Both the position numbers and the translations under genes were made by a program. DNA of 64,000 nucleotides from the NCBI GenBank assembly GCA_012656075.1, contig JAAKBF010000269.1, positions 62,001 to 126,000 of the forward strand, given 5' to 3'. Below the pieces are notes generated by a model. That model searched no databases. It had not been told where the DNA came from and saw nothing but the letters and a program-made list of their open reading frames with translations. This document shows positions 54,367 to 64,000 of this stretch, one piece after another (position 1 is the first letter of the stretch; the number at the start of each line of letters is the position of its first letter). Source of the DNA: Phytophthora hibernalis (Eukaryota > Oomycota > Peronosporomycetes > Peronosporales > Peronosporaceae).

Positions 54367-55443
54367 ATGGCAGACTACGTCCCGTGTGCTACACCTCCTT
54401 CAAATGGGTTCTTCGCCCGCATCAATCCTCTCGCGATATTCGATGACGTGGACACGCTCACGCTGAGCGAGTTTCTTCGGGACTTCTACACTAGACGAGG
54501 TCTGCATGACAAGCTAGAAGACGTGGATGCTCTGGTCCTAGCGTACGGTCACCAAATGCATCTACTTTACGCTGAACTCGACAAGAAGTATGTGAAAAGC
54601 GCTTGGGTTATCGATGTGCTAGTTCTCTGATTGTAACCTACTGTTCTCTTCATATTGCTTACAGGTACGGCACAACATTCTCCTCCACAAATCCGCCACC
54701 CGTTTTGACCGAAGCTCCCAAAGCTGAACCTGTGGCAATGTATTCATACGTCGCTCCAACAACACCAAGAAGCCTCAGTAAGCCCCCAGTCAACAAAAGT
54801 GCGTACGCCAATTTAACGAACACGATATTGTGCACGATCTAACTTTACTCGTTTTAAAGTCGTCCTGCTTGGAAATTCAGGTGTCGGGAAAACCAATTTG
54901 ATTAGTCGTCTACACAAGGGCGAGTTCAACAAAGATTTCGCTTCTACTATCGGCGTGGAGTTTCTCACCCACGTTATTAAGGTCGGTAACGCCGACGTGA
55001 AAGCGCAGATCTGGGATACCGCTGGACAGGAACGATTCCACGCCATGATGTCGACGTACTACCGGAAGGCAGCAGGTGCGTTGCTGGTCTTCGATGTTGG
55101 CAACCGGGCAAGCTTACTTGATGTCGAGAGGTGGCTCGATCAGCTGCTGAACGTCGCTGAACCCGGACTACACGCAACACTCGTCGGCAACAAATGTGAC
55201 CTTCCTGCTGACAAACGAGCTGTGTCGTCGGAGGAAGCTCGGCAATTTGCAGCTGCGCATCACATGGCCTACATCGAGACGTCAGCGAAGACGGGGTTCA
55301 ACGTCGAAGAAGCCTTCCGTGACCTCCTTGTCGCTATTCACCGGGCGCGACTAGCTGATTTTCAAGAAAGATCGCTTGCCACCATCGAGCTCAACGCTAA
55401 AACAACTAGCTCAAGTTCGCTTTTCGACTGCAAGTTTTTCTAA
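54367..55443 (+). CDS. Rab-type small GTPase with N-terminal extension, three exons
   Basis: Exons 54367-54587, 54665-54798 and 54860-55443. The introns (77 and 61 nt) are GTATGT...TTACAG and GTGCGT...TTAAAG and restore one frame of 312 codons. The GTPase motifs are complete: GNSGVGKT (123-130), STIGVEF with switch I Thr148, WDTAGQE (170-176), NKCD (229-232) and ETSAK. YYRKAAGALLVFD places it near the Rab2/4/11/14 group. About 118 residues precede the GTPase domain, including a helical FLRDFYTRRGLHDKLEDVD and a Pro-rich linker, which is unusual for a Rab. The C terminus CKFF has a single Cys at the CaaX position instead of the usual Cys pair. Expected role: a membrane trafficking switch. Confidence 0.9.
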
Positions 55444-55512
55444 CTGGCATCTACAAACCATTCTTTCAAACACTCAGACATCAAGTATAACGCACAAACG
55501 AACATATACTCA

Positions 55513-55655
55513 GATCGTAACCTACTGTTCTCATTGTGTTGTTTATTGGTACTACTAGTACGTTCTCTTCCACTTCCATAAATCCGCCACCCGTTTAGAC
55601 CGAAGCTCAACCTGGGGCAATGCATTCATACGTCGCTCCGGCAACATCCTCGCAT
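55513..55655 (+). pseudogene. Partial duplicate of Rab gene intron 1 and exon 2
   Basis: The sequence from GTAACCTACTGTTCTC through AATCCGCCACCCGTTT and CATTCATACGTCGCTCC repeats 54636-54775, with deletions and a lost splice acceptor. It lies 70 bp downstream of the Rab stop codon. Confidence 0.75.
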
Positions 55656-55714
55656 AAGTATGCATTACCCATAACATTTTTATTCAGATATACTGCACCG
55701 AGCTGCGAAGGAAA

Positions 55715-56454
55715 TCAAATCTGCGAGCTGTTCGTAGATTTCTTGGCCCCCACACGATCATTTGGCTTACATGAAGTGACAACTTCAATGTACTGCAAAG
55801 TGATAGTGAGGTCAACTTTTGTTAGCACCACTCTGCGGTAAATGCACAAATCGTGATATGATACTCACATCAAGCAACGACCGCTTAGAATCCTGATAAC
55901 GGCGCTCCAGCTCTGCAAAGAGAAAGTAATTCTTCAAGTGTGAAGTGCTTTTGGAAACTGAAGTCTGGAATCTTACCTCGAACTTGACGTGCCTCCTGCT
56001 TCAAAATCCTCGCAAATTCAGCCGTCTTAACTCCGGCCGGCATTGACCTAGTTGACGTCCTTGGATCGCGGCTGGGGCTCATCCTCGAACTCAAACCTGA
56101 TTTTTCGAGGCGCTTTGGCGGACCTGCAGACACGATTGGACGGCTTATTGATCCGCGGTCTCGAGGAAGACCGTACCATTGGCGGAATTTGGATGACGAC
56201 ACCGGTTTACGGGCCACATATTCTTGCATACGGCCTTCCTGTCGAAGTTGCATCTCCCTTCGGTTTAATGCAGCACGCAAAGCCTGAATTTCTGGCGTGT
56301 CCATTCGTTGTGGAGTGCAAGCACGGTAGTTAGTATCGACTTCTTTGTTTGTATTGGTTTCCTGCCGCTTTATCCACGACGCTCCATCGTCTTCCCAGTC
56401 TTGGTTATCGCTAACATCGCGCTCGCACTCGTCAGACTCAAGTTCATGGTCCAT
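55715..56454 (-). CDS. Three-exon coiled-coil protein
   Basis: Exon A from Met at 56454 (MDHELESDECERDVSDNQ) to 55977, exon B 55912-55869, exon C 55792-55715. The introns (64 and 76 nt) have GTAAGA...TTTGCAG and GTGAGT...TTTGCAG borders, and the phases fit exactly. The product is acidic at the N terminus, has helical ALNRREMQLRQEGRMQEYV, basic Ser/Pro-rich middle parts, and a C-terminal coiled coil EFARILKQEARQVRELERRY made only after splicing. It ends STNSSQI. Family unknown. Exons may exist upstream: 56980-56690 encodes Cys-rich pieces in shifting frames. Confidence 0.7.
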
Positions 56455-56689
56455 CGATAGTAAAGTTGAAGAACTCGGCGCAAAGCGCAATTGGCAGGAG
56501 GCATCTATTTTCACCAACTCGTAAAACTTCCAGATCCAAATTACAGTGTCAGAATAAAAAATGCTTTGAGTTGCTGCCGCACAATTACGGGAGGGGTATC
56601 CGCGAGCCGCTCCTTGTATGGTTCTCAAACTAAATGCTTTCTCCAATTTGCAATGGCCTCAAACCGTATGCCGGCGCGCACAACTGACT

Positions 56690-57050
56690 TCTGCCCAGCG
56701 TCCAATATGAGCCTTCAAACGTTCGCTTCAAGTCCACCTGAATCTACTGCTCAAACATGAACTCTTGGCTCTGGAATCCATATACATTTTTGACAGCAAT
56801 GTTTGCCCGGTCATGCAGCGAGCTAACCCACCGTAGCAACGCGTATCAAACTTGGAATCTAACTCTCCACAACCAGCACACACAGTGAAGAGTCCCGGAG
56901 TATTGACCTCTTGATGTTCGCATGGAACGTGTCACTTGGGTGAAAGCCAGCTATAGCAGATGCCACCAGACGGATGCCCTCTTCGGAGTCTAACATAAAT
57001 TCATAGAAGTACTACGAGTACTTCCTACGTAGTGGTGTGTTGTTTTCCGG
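56690..57050 (-). pseudogene. Cys-rich coding remnants upstream of the coiled-coil gene
   Basis: On minus, MLDSEEGIRLVASAIAGFHP, then in another frame EVNTPGLFTVCAGCGELDSK and FDTRCYGGLARCMTGQTLL read like protein with a possible zinc-binding Cys set (C-X2-C, C-X5-C). A frame change sits near 56910. They may be upstream exons of the 55.7-56.45 kb gene. No clean splice sites were found. Confidence 0.35.
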
Positions 57051-57411
57051 AGGTTGAAGAATCTCCAAACACGAGACAAGGCAGGTGGCGATCCTGCTGG
57101 AACTTGTAGCCTAGTGTATTGGTAGATTGATGTGTAACTAGCACAATGAAGAGTGAGAGATTTGGACAGACGTCACCATCCTTCCTTCTCAATGAAAGTA
57201 TGAAACCTTCATGCTGATGGCAGCATGAAAGGGAACACGTAAAGCAACCCGAGATTCCACTTGGATCATTGGCGGCCTGTTCTACGAGATCCATGAAAGT
57301 TTGATCAGGTCCAGAAGTCTGGCTCTGCCATCACCAATGAATCACGCTGACCTTGATGCACCAGGGTCAGACGTAGCTTCTTCTGTGATTGACTTGATTG
57401 CACCAGGTCGC

Positions 57412-59074
57412 TCATTGTCTAGTTGTCAAGTCTTTGAAGTTCACGTCTGAGGCGGAAGCTGGCTCTGACCCAGAATCCACCACACAACTCCCAAAGCTTG
57501 ATTCCGCCGCTTCATCACCTTCTCTATTTGCAGCTATGGCAGTCAGATCCATGCCTGGCCACGACCACGCCTGAAGGGTTTTCAGCATTGGACGCACGAT
57601 CACTTCTCGCTCGCCAGTCGGTCGGCTCTAGCGGTCTGCGAACGCGTACGACGGCTCACACCTTGATCCTCGGCTCGAACCTGTATCAGGCGCCTCGGGA
57701 TGTTCGCGTCGGGGTGATTATTCTCAAGTCCAGGTCGATCACTCGGAGTCTGCAGTACAGCAGCAACGGTGTCCCCTTGGTCGGACGCTTGAGCAGTCGT
57801 AGTTGAACGCGGTTGCTTCCGTTGACGACTGGACCTCCGGCGGCTCTTGTCCGGCGGCCATATCATCGCCAATGCAACTGTCGGTTCTTGTTGTTGTTGT
57901 TCTCCAGTCGTAGTCACACGCTGCCAGTGTGCTTTAAGATCTTGATCCGCGGCGGCCACGTACTGGTTCACAAGTTTTGGAACGTCTCGAGACAGTCGTC
58001 AGCGGTTCATAGGAGTCCTCGATCGCTTCGAGTCCCTTCCACTGCACCAAAATCTCATAATCCTTGATGTTGTCGTTCCACTGATGCTGCTTGAGCTTCT
58101 CCACCGCCAGGATGATTCCTTGCGACGAGATGTGCTCGAGCAGTTCTTCGTTCACGTCCAAGCTGGAGTCTGCATAGAATTTTAAGCTAGAGACATGTAC
58201 ATCCAACTCAACACCCGTGATTAGGTGTTGAACCACGAAAGAGTGCACATCGGCACGTATTACGCGATACGGCCCTATCCAGGTGACAAGCAGCTTGTTG
58301 CCACTCTTTTCATCAACCCGTGAGCGTAGCACATAATCACCTTCCATGAAATTCACCATGTTCTCTCCTCGTTCCCGCTTCTTGTTCAGCAGTCTCTGCT
58401 TCAGTCGTTGGTCTTCAACAACCTTGTGCATGTCTTGAATACTACTTCGTTGACGAGGAAGTCCTCAATCTTGTCACTCGCTGGCACCTCCTTGAACTCC
58501 CCGAACCAGGCAGGTAGAATTCTTTGAGAGGTGTCGGACATTGTAGTCCAGTAAACAACTTCACTGGCGCTTTGTGGCCGAGTGAAGGGACTGCAGTGTG
58601 ATTGAGGCTGGACTGTACCATTGGCACTATGTACATCCTGTCGTTGTGATTGATCTTGTACTCCAGGATCATAGTCCTGATCACCTGGAGTATGTCCCGG
58701 TTCACGAGCTCCACTGAGCCGTTGATCCACGGGCAATAAGCGGGGGTAAACTGCTGCTGCGTGCGCAGCCTTCGCGACAGCTCACTCACTACTTCGTTCT
58801 TGAAATGGGATCCTTGGTCCGAGATCCAAACTGATGGCAGGCCGAAACGAGAATGCCAGGCGAGGAACGCCTCCACGATCACCGTACTGTCGGCTGTGTC
58901 TGCCACGACAAGCTCGCAGAAATGCGAGGCATGATCCTTTAGCACTAGGATATACTTGGAGTCACCATAACTTTCTTCGCCCCACTCCGGGTCATTTTGA
59001 AACCTCATTGATTCTTCACCTTGACGCGCACCCATGAGCATAATCATACCCATATGTTGCTGCATGTATGCTTG
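57412..59074 (-). pseudogene. Chromodomain Gypsy integrase remnant (family C)
   Basis: The core reads YILVLKDHASHFCELVVAD (first Asp), LPSVWISDQGSHFKNEVV (second Asp) and WINGSVELVNRDILQVIR (Glu). In the 58431 frame, FMEGDYVLRSRVDEKSGNKL and LLVTWIGPYRVI (GPY/F module) precede VEKLKQHQWNDNIKDYEILV and QWKGLEAIEDSYEPL, a chromodomain, then a basic tail to about 57600. The D-element LTR at 59075 cuts off its N-terminal side. It differs clearly from the chromodomains of elements 1 and G. Confidence 0.85.
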
Positions 59075-59379
59075 TGTGACGGTGTCACACAGCACCTTGC
59101 CTTGAGGGAGCGTAAGAGAGCAAAGGCTCTCAGTGAACGATAAGCTCACAGTTCCCGGCCTAAGGGAACTGTCTGCGGGTTTGATAGCAAGATAAAGACT
59201 GAATATATTTTATAGCTGAGTTAAGCTTGTAGCATACAAACTCTAAGTCATCTATAGTAAAAGCTAAAGAGCGTCCATGGTTGGCTCACAGCCAACCGGT
59301 ATCATGTACCATGGACTCTAAAGAGTGACAGATGTCACTATTTATGTAACTTGGGTACACGTCGGTTTACCCCGTTACA
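59075..59379 (-). repeat. 3' LTR of element D
   Basis: 305 bp, minus sense TGTAACGGGGTAAACC...CACCGTCACA, a distant relative of the family B LTR (same ends, same GGTGCT...GTGTGAC region). It is followed on its right by the polypurine tract 59380-59391. Confidence 0.75.
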
Positions 59380-61457
59380 TCCTCCCCCACTTAACTGAGA
59401 ATCACACCTGATTCTCCAATCAGAAGTGAGAGAATTCGAACACCCAAAGGGCAATTCTCGGGCGCAGCCTAAGCACGACTGGCGCTCCCCCTCGTCGGTC
59501 ACACAGTGACTTGTGTCCACGGCGGACACTGCGAGCTGCATTCTTGCACTCGCGACGACGTTGGCCGCAATGCCGACGAGCATAGTTGGCCTGGGATTGG
59601 GCGCTAGCAAGTGTCTAGTGCTTCGGCACGGGATGTAATTGCATCCAAACGTGCGGTGGTCCTCCTCGACCACCTGCAGTTCACGGCGGAGGACCCGTGG
59701 ACCCTCCTGACACTTCGTGTGTCTTGTTCGTCCCGCGCGGGGCTACACCTTGAAGGCTATCGCATAGCCCAAGCGTGGAGTGAGCTCGCAGCTCATCTCC
59801 TGGCATGACAGCTGCCCGGTATGGGTCACGCTAGCCACGACCGACCCCGAGTGGACGTTTACGGGCTCAGGTCAAGCATTTACCATAGCATAGAAGCACC
59901 ATGCTTCAGGTTGTCATTCGACGGCCGCTATTAGCAGCCTAGAGCGTGCCGGGTGGAGCCGCAAGCTCTTCCCCGTGTCTTGGGTACCAAAAAAGACGCG
60001 TCGGTGTCGGGCATCGACACCAACGTACCCAACGGTACTTCTAGCATTGTGGCGGGTTATCTGGTGGACCCACCACTGTCAACGCGGCATCGGCGACTGC
60101 GTCGCGCATCGCCCAGACCAGGACATGGTCAGAGTGCGTGCATGCCTGCACGACACTCGGTTATTTAGATATCCATGACCGCATACAGGTCCATGGCCAC
60201 GTGACGTGGGCCTAAACGTTCGTGACCACGTCGGCGTACGGGTTGATGACCACGTATACGTGCTGTCTGATGATCATATAGGCACACAGGTACATGCCCA
60301 CGTAGGCGTACATCACATCGACGTACGGTTCAATGACCCGTAGACGTACGCCACGTCGGTGTACAGGTCCACGACCACGACGGCGTACAGGGTCGGAACC
60401 CCGTACACCAGAGGTACGCCGTATACGGCAAGTACCACGGCCACCATAAGTGCCGCAAGCATAAAAGCCTGCGAACACGACGACGAGTGTAGGTAGGTAG
60501 CGTACATATTTGTAAGATACAAGACCTCCATCGACCCACGTAATAACTCGTCTTCCTTTCGGTCAGAGTACGTGTCTGTGTACACGTATTGTACACACAG
60601 TTGTTGGCCCATACCAGCAACACTTTCCGTGAGGAAACTAGTCTCAACAAAGACTCGGGAGGAAAGGTATTTCCGAGCCTCTCCCCCTCTTACGACCAAA
60701 GCCGTGTCCGGTCGACCTTGTCGACCGCGGCTGGCATGCAGCCAGACCGCTAGCAGTTTGATCCTGCGCGACTTGACGTGGACCGATGTTACCCACGTCA
60801 GGTAAGGTCTTAACGGCCTCCCCTCGTCCGAGTTGTTAAGACTCGTGCGGAACTATGTTACCCGCCTTGGTGTGTGGAACTGAGTTACCCACACAGAAAG
60901 CGCAACTAGCGTCTTCCTCTTCAGTTTAAGTCTGGGCGACCGTGTCGAGTGCTGATGGCATGCTACCAGCTCGCAAGCAGTTTGAGTCTGCGCGACTTGA
61001 CGTGGAACGATGTTATCCACGCCAGGTGAGATCATTCCGACCTCACCTCTCCGAGCTGTAATGGCTCTATGCGGAGCTATGTTATGTGTGGAGCTATGTT
61101 ACCCACACAGGAAGCTCAACCGGCGACTTCCTCTTCAGTTTAGGTCTGAGCGACCGTGTGTCCAGTGGCACAGTACGTGCCGATCCAGTGGGAGGTGGGA
61201 CGTTGTATTCGTCGACACCACGTTCACGTACGGCCTCACCGCAAGGTACACCATCGAGCAGTCCATGCTTGTGGAGAATTGCTCCGAGTCGTTCGTAGCG
61301 ACCCCGTCTGATACAAGACCAGACCGGACATGTGCCGACGACGGCGTCATCGACGGTCATCCGGACGTGGAACTTGGTTACCCATGTCCAAAGGCGTATT
61401 GATGGAGGCTTCAAGAGTCCTGTTTGACTCCGTGTGGTACTTGGTTTCCCACACTAG
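59380..61457 (-). mobile_element. Element D body, internally deleted relative of family B
   Basis: From the polypurine tract rightward: about 1.2 kb without recognisable coding, a short stretch at 60650-60715 similar to B2 (28770-28830), and from 60740 to 61450 an amplified protease-RT linker with the VGNxVPH unit on minus (for example DNIVPRQVAQ and GNSVPHT). No RT, integrase or gag is legible, so this is a non-autonomous derivative. Confidence 0.55.
60740..61190. repeat. 227-bp tandem duplication in element D
   Basis: AGCAGTTTGAxxCTGCGCGACTTGACGTGG occurs from about 60748 and again from about 60975. The two units run on with the same order of GTTACCCAC-type words, ending with CTTCCTCTTCAGTTTA in both. 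Confidence 0.75.
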
Positions 61458-62520
61458 TGACGTGAAGCGGTCTGGCTCTTGTAGAGCTTCACCAATCGGA
61501 GGCGACATGAAGACCCAAAGATCACGATTGATGGATCGCGACCCGAGAGCTGCAACTGTGTCTGATTACATTCGGTTGTGTGACATCTGGGCGAGACCTG
61601 ACCGGTGTACCAACAATTTGGTACACACCGACCTGATTCGTCTGGCGCAATTATTCCAATATGCGATCAGGTGCAATCATTGGGACACGCGATCTGCCAA
61701 CTCGCGATCTGCCAACATGCGATCTGCCAATGTGCGATCTGCCAACTCTCGATCTGCCAACATGCGATCTACCAACTCGCGATCTGCGGGGGTTGATCTG
61801 GAACAATCATTTCGGTACGGGCGATCACATGGATTGTGGGTACAATGGAGCTATCAATTCATTACGGTACCGCAATCTTGGTACATAATATCAGGTTCAG
61901 GGTACAATGCGCAAACAGGAAGCACGCAAGAGGATGGGAAGAGAGCGATATGGGGAGAGACCTTTAGGACCTTTACTTTGGTATAATAGATTCCGATTTG
62001 CCTTGCAAGACGCAAGTGTTTTCTAGGCTACCGAGGAAGGAGGTACATTGGCCTACCCGAAGAAGAACTCACTACGCCAACCAAGAACACGACGTACACC
62101 TGGATAGCTTGGCCAGGGTACGCTCGCACATCAATCTCACCACAAGATCCCGCCAAGAGGAGGCGGCAAGCAACGGAAAGGGCTACAACAGCACAAGAAA
62201 AGGATACACCCCCACGCGATCGGCTTGAACCAAGACTCGATCGCAGCACACCGACGACCGCGTGAAGAATACCCGCGTGGCCGTCACCCACCCAGACCCC
62301 GGAAGGAGCAACCAAGCTCTACCCTCCGCCTTAGTCACCACTGAACGTATTCATGAACACCGGAAGAGCGTAACCCGCCCAGCCGTCGGGTACACAAGGT
62401 GACTACAAGGTTTCGATCGCGCCAGATCAACGGAGTACCCCCTCCGACAGTCGGCAGTCCGGGCGTACCGTGCGCAAGCTTCGACCGCGTCAGCAATTTT
62501 CGTGAAGCAGCTTCGCCACA
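61458..62520 (+). repeat. 5' LTR of element E2
   Basis: The right end ...TTCGCCACA is followed by one base and the PBS. The left limit is set where similarity to the E1 LTR begins (TGACGTGAAGCG). The part after 61970 is nearly identical to E1 and the inverted 46-kb copy. Confidence 0.75.
61687..61795. repeat. 15-bp minisatellite inside the E2 LTR
   Basis: About seven units of GCGATCTGCCAACTC with alternating endings (CTC, CAT), hinting at a 30-bp higher-order unit. The E1 LTR has only one such unit. Confidence 0.9.
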
Positions 62521-62521
62521 A

Positions 62522-62549
62522 TGGTGCGCGTGCCCGGATTCGAACCAGG
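62522..62549 (+). other. Extended primer binding site of E2
   Basis: Begins TGGTGCGCGTGCCCGGAT and continues through the complement of a full T-arm (CCTGG, TTCGAAT, CCGGG on the minus strand). Twenty-eight bases match a tRNA 3' end with CCA. Confidence 0.8.
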
Positions 62550-62559
62550 GATTTCACCG

Positions 62560-64000
62560 TGTGTCCACCGAAGAAGATGTCAAGATCAAGACGGAACCAG
62601 GGAATGAGTCGTCGACGGAAGATGGATCGCCGCCGACGGCGTTGAAGACGCCAGGATCAACTGATCGCCAGAGTGCTAGGAGGAGCTCTGACGATGCGAA
62701 GGATGAAGGTTCTGCGATGGACCTAGAAGAAAAGCCTCAAACCACTCCCCAGGTCCCTTCGGGGACCCCTGCGGATCACGATGCGAATCGCGATCCGCCG
62801 GATGAGATCCGACGGTGAAAACGGAAGGATCTTCATCCACCAAAACGCCTCCAGCCTCACGCCCGACATCAAAGAAGAAGAAGTCGAAGGCCTCGCGCAA
62901 GAAACTGAAGGCACCGGAGTCCGAAACTGAAGAGCAAGAGAATCCCCAGGTGTGGACGGATGATCTGCTGGAGTCCGCGTTCCACTACAAGAGCCTGTAC
63001 AGACTCATGCACGAGAACCTGGTAATGAAGATCATGCACCCGAAGCCGATTGGAGAACTGCAAGGCCCAGTGAAGGCACCGAGGGACGTATCCAACAAAC
63101 TCGATGCGGTAAAGATCGTGATGCGCATGTTGAAAGAAGCAGGGATCGTTCTTGGCTCTTTCGACGCGAACGACTTGTTCGATTTGGAGTTGTCGGAGAT
63201 CAGGAAGCAACGTTGAACCTCTACGCCAGACCGGCCCCCATTGTAGGCAGCGTCGTCCCAGTTCAACAAGAAGAATCGCCATCAACTCGTAGCCGAGCAG
63301 GATCGTCACAGTATGCATCCACCACATCGGAAGCGGGTTCAGAAACGGACAGCTTGGTCGAGTTGTAACGTATGACGTTGGGGCCGGCGGGTGCCGCCGC
63401 GCATCAGTCGTGGAAGAGCGATCACGACGGGGTCGATTTCCCACGATCCACAAACCATCGCCATGCCAACCTCCACGATTGCAACAACAACTCCCAAGTT
63501 CACCAGATCAATCCCAGTCCAAGCGGCGCCGGCACCTCTGCACTCGTTTTCGACGGCGCCATGGAACGTTCCTGAAAGAACAGCAGCAAGCATCCACGAT
63601 CACACCGATAGCGCAACCCAAACCACGGCAGCTGCGAAAGTGCCTGAAACGCAAGATGTGGATATGGAGTCGGTGGGATCCGTCCATTCGCACCCGAGCG
63701 AGTACGACCCAGACGATCTGAGCGTCGACGCCCCAGTACGCGCAGCAGTCGCGTCCGCTGACGCCACCGGAACAGGAACGATTGCAGCAACTCGAATCAG
63801 AGTCTCAGCAATCTCGGACCTGAAGGAATTCTCTGGGAAAGATCAGGATGAAGACCGAGCTAGGAGCTGGTTCAGCAAGATGAAGTCAGCCTTTGTCCGC
63901 GATCAGGCCCCGGACAGCGAGAAGTGTCCGTTTTTTGGGGACTTGCTCACCGGACCTGCGCGGAACTGATACCGCCAGCTGAGTCGGACGACGCGCAACG
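62560..64000 (+). pseudogene. Gag of element E2, continues beyond window
   Basis: N-terminal acidic part STEEDVKIKTEPGNESSTED, then, in another frame from 62815, PTSKKKKSKASRKKLKAPES, VKAPRDVSNKLDAVKIVMRM and VLGSFDANDLFDLELSEI. From 63391 a linker leads to the core VRVSAISDLKEFSGKDQDED and GDLLTGPARN, with TGA at 63967. Same arrangement as element F, including a frame change at the same place. The window ends inside the core. Confidence 0.8.

Noticed and set aside
61687..61795. Possible CRISPR-like array
   Set aside because: Units are contiguous 15-mers without unique spacers, inside a eukaryotic LTR.
61330..61986. 218-codon plus-strand frame with RSAN repeats
   Set aside because: The repeats are the translation of the 15-bp LTR minisatellite; it is LTR sequence.

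Overview
The window looks like a repeat-rich stretch of an oomycete nuclear genome, most likely Phytophthora or a close relative. The reasons are Ty3/Gypsy polyproteins with an FVDD reverse transcriptase motif, a second RNase H and a chromodomain, a Mutator-like transposase, and two host genes whose introns I could fit at 61 to 77 nt with GT...AG ends. I ran no database search, so the taxon is an inference.

Layout. 1-11146: a large minus-strand Gypsy element (element 1). Its 5' LTR is at 10102-11146 and its 3' end lies beyond the left edge. It sits inside an older fragment of family B (11147-11767). 11.8-14.0 kb: a decayed Ulp1-type protease gene with 33-bp repeats. 14081-14151: a tRNA-like sequence. 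14.2-15.95 kb: the 3' end of a plus-strand LTR element, inserted into a recombinase-like ORF (15951-16412). 16.5-23.8 kb: a low-density island with one C2H2 zinc-finger gene, two mariner-type MITEs, a complete hAT element with a perfect 8-bp target duplication, and a strikingly enriched TACATGTA word. 23.8-33.4 kb: family B elements in inverted arrangement, a truncated plus copy (B1) followed by a nearly full-length minus copy (B2) with two LTRs, PBS and polypurine tract. 33.5-36 kb: a MULE transposase remnant and tandem repeats. 36.3-40.5 kb: a plus-strand Gypsy (F: LTR, gag, zinc knuckles, protease), joined to the minus-strand element G (40.5-47.2 kb). 47.3-48.7 kb: a Copia-type gag. 48.9-57.0 kb: the host gene island, with an ankyrin exon, a long coiled-coil/EF-hand-like gene on minus, a divergently transcribed Rab-type GTPase with three exons, and a three-exon coiled-coil gene on minus. 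57.4-64.0 kb: more LTR elements (a chromodomain integrase remnant, element D, and the 5' LTR and gag of E2).

The most interesting recurring structure is an extra ORF on the strand opposite to gag-pol, placed between the end of pol and the polypurine tract/3' LTR, and convergent with pol. B2 shows it cleanly within one LTR-bounded unit. Element 1, the 15-kb element and element G show the same layout with different sequences. These ORFs share a coiled-coil segment and low-complexity acidic or serine-rich parts, and I could not name them. A second unusual signal is a short word, TCGNYGAGT, that recurs about forty times on both strands throughout element 1 regardless of gene, frame or LTR, and is near background elsewhere.

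Nearly all transposon genes carry stops, frameshifts or deletions. The C2H2 and Rab genes and the three-exon coiled-coil gene look intact.
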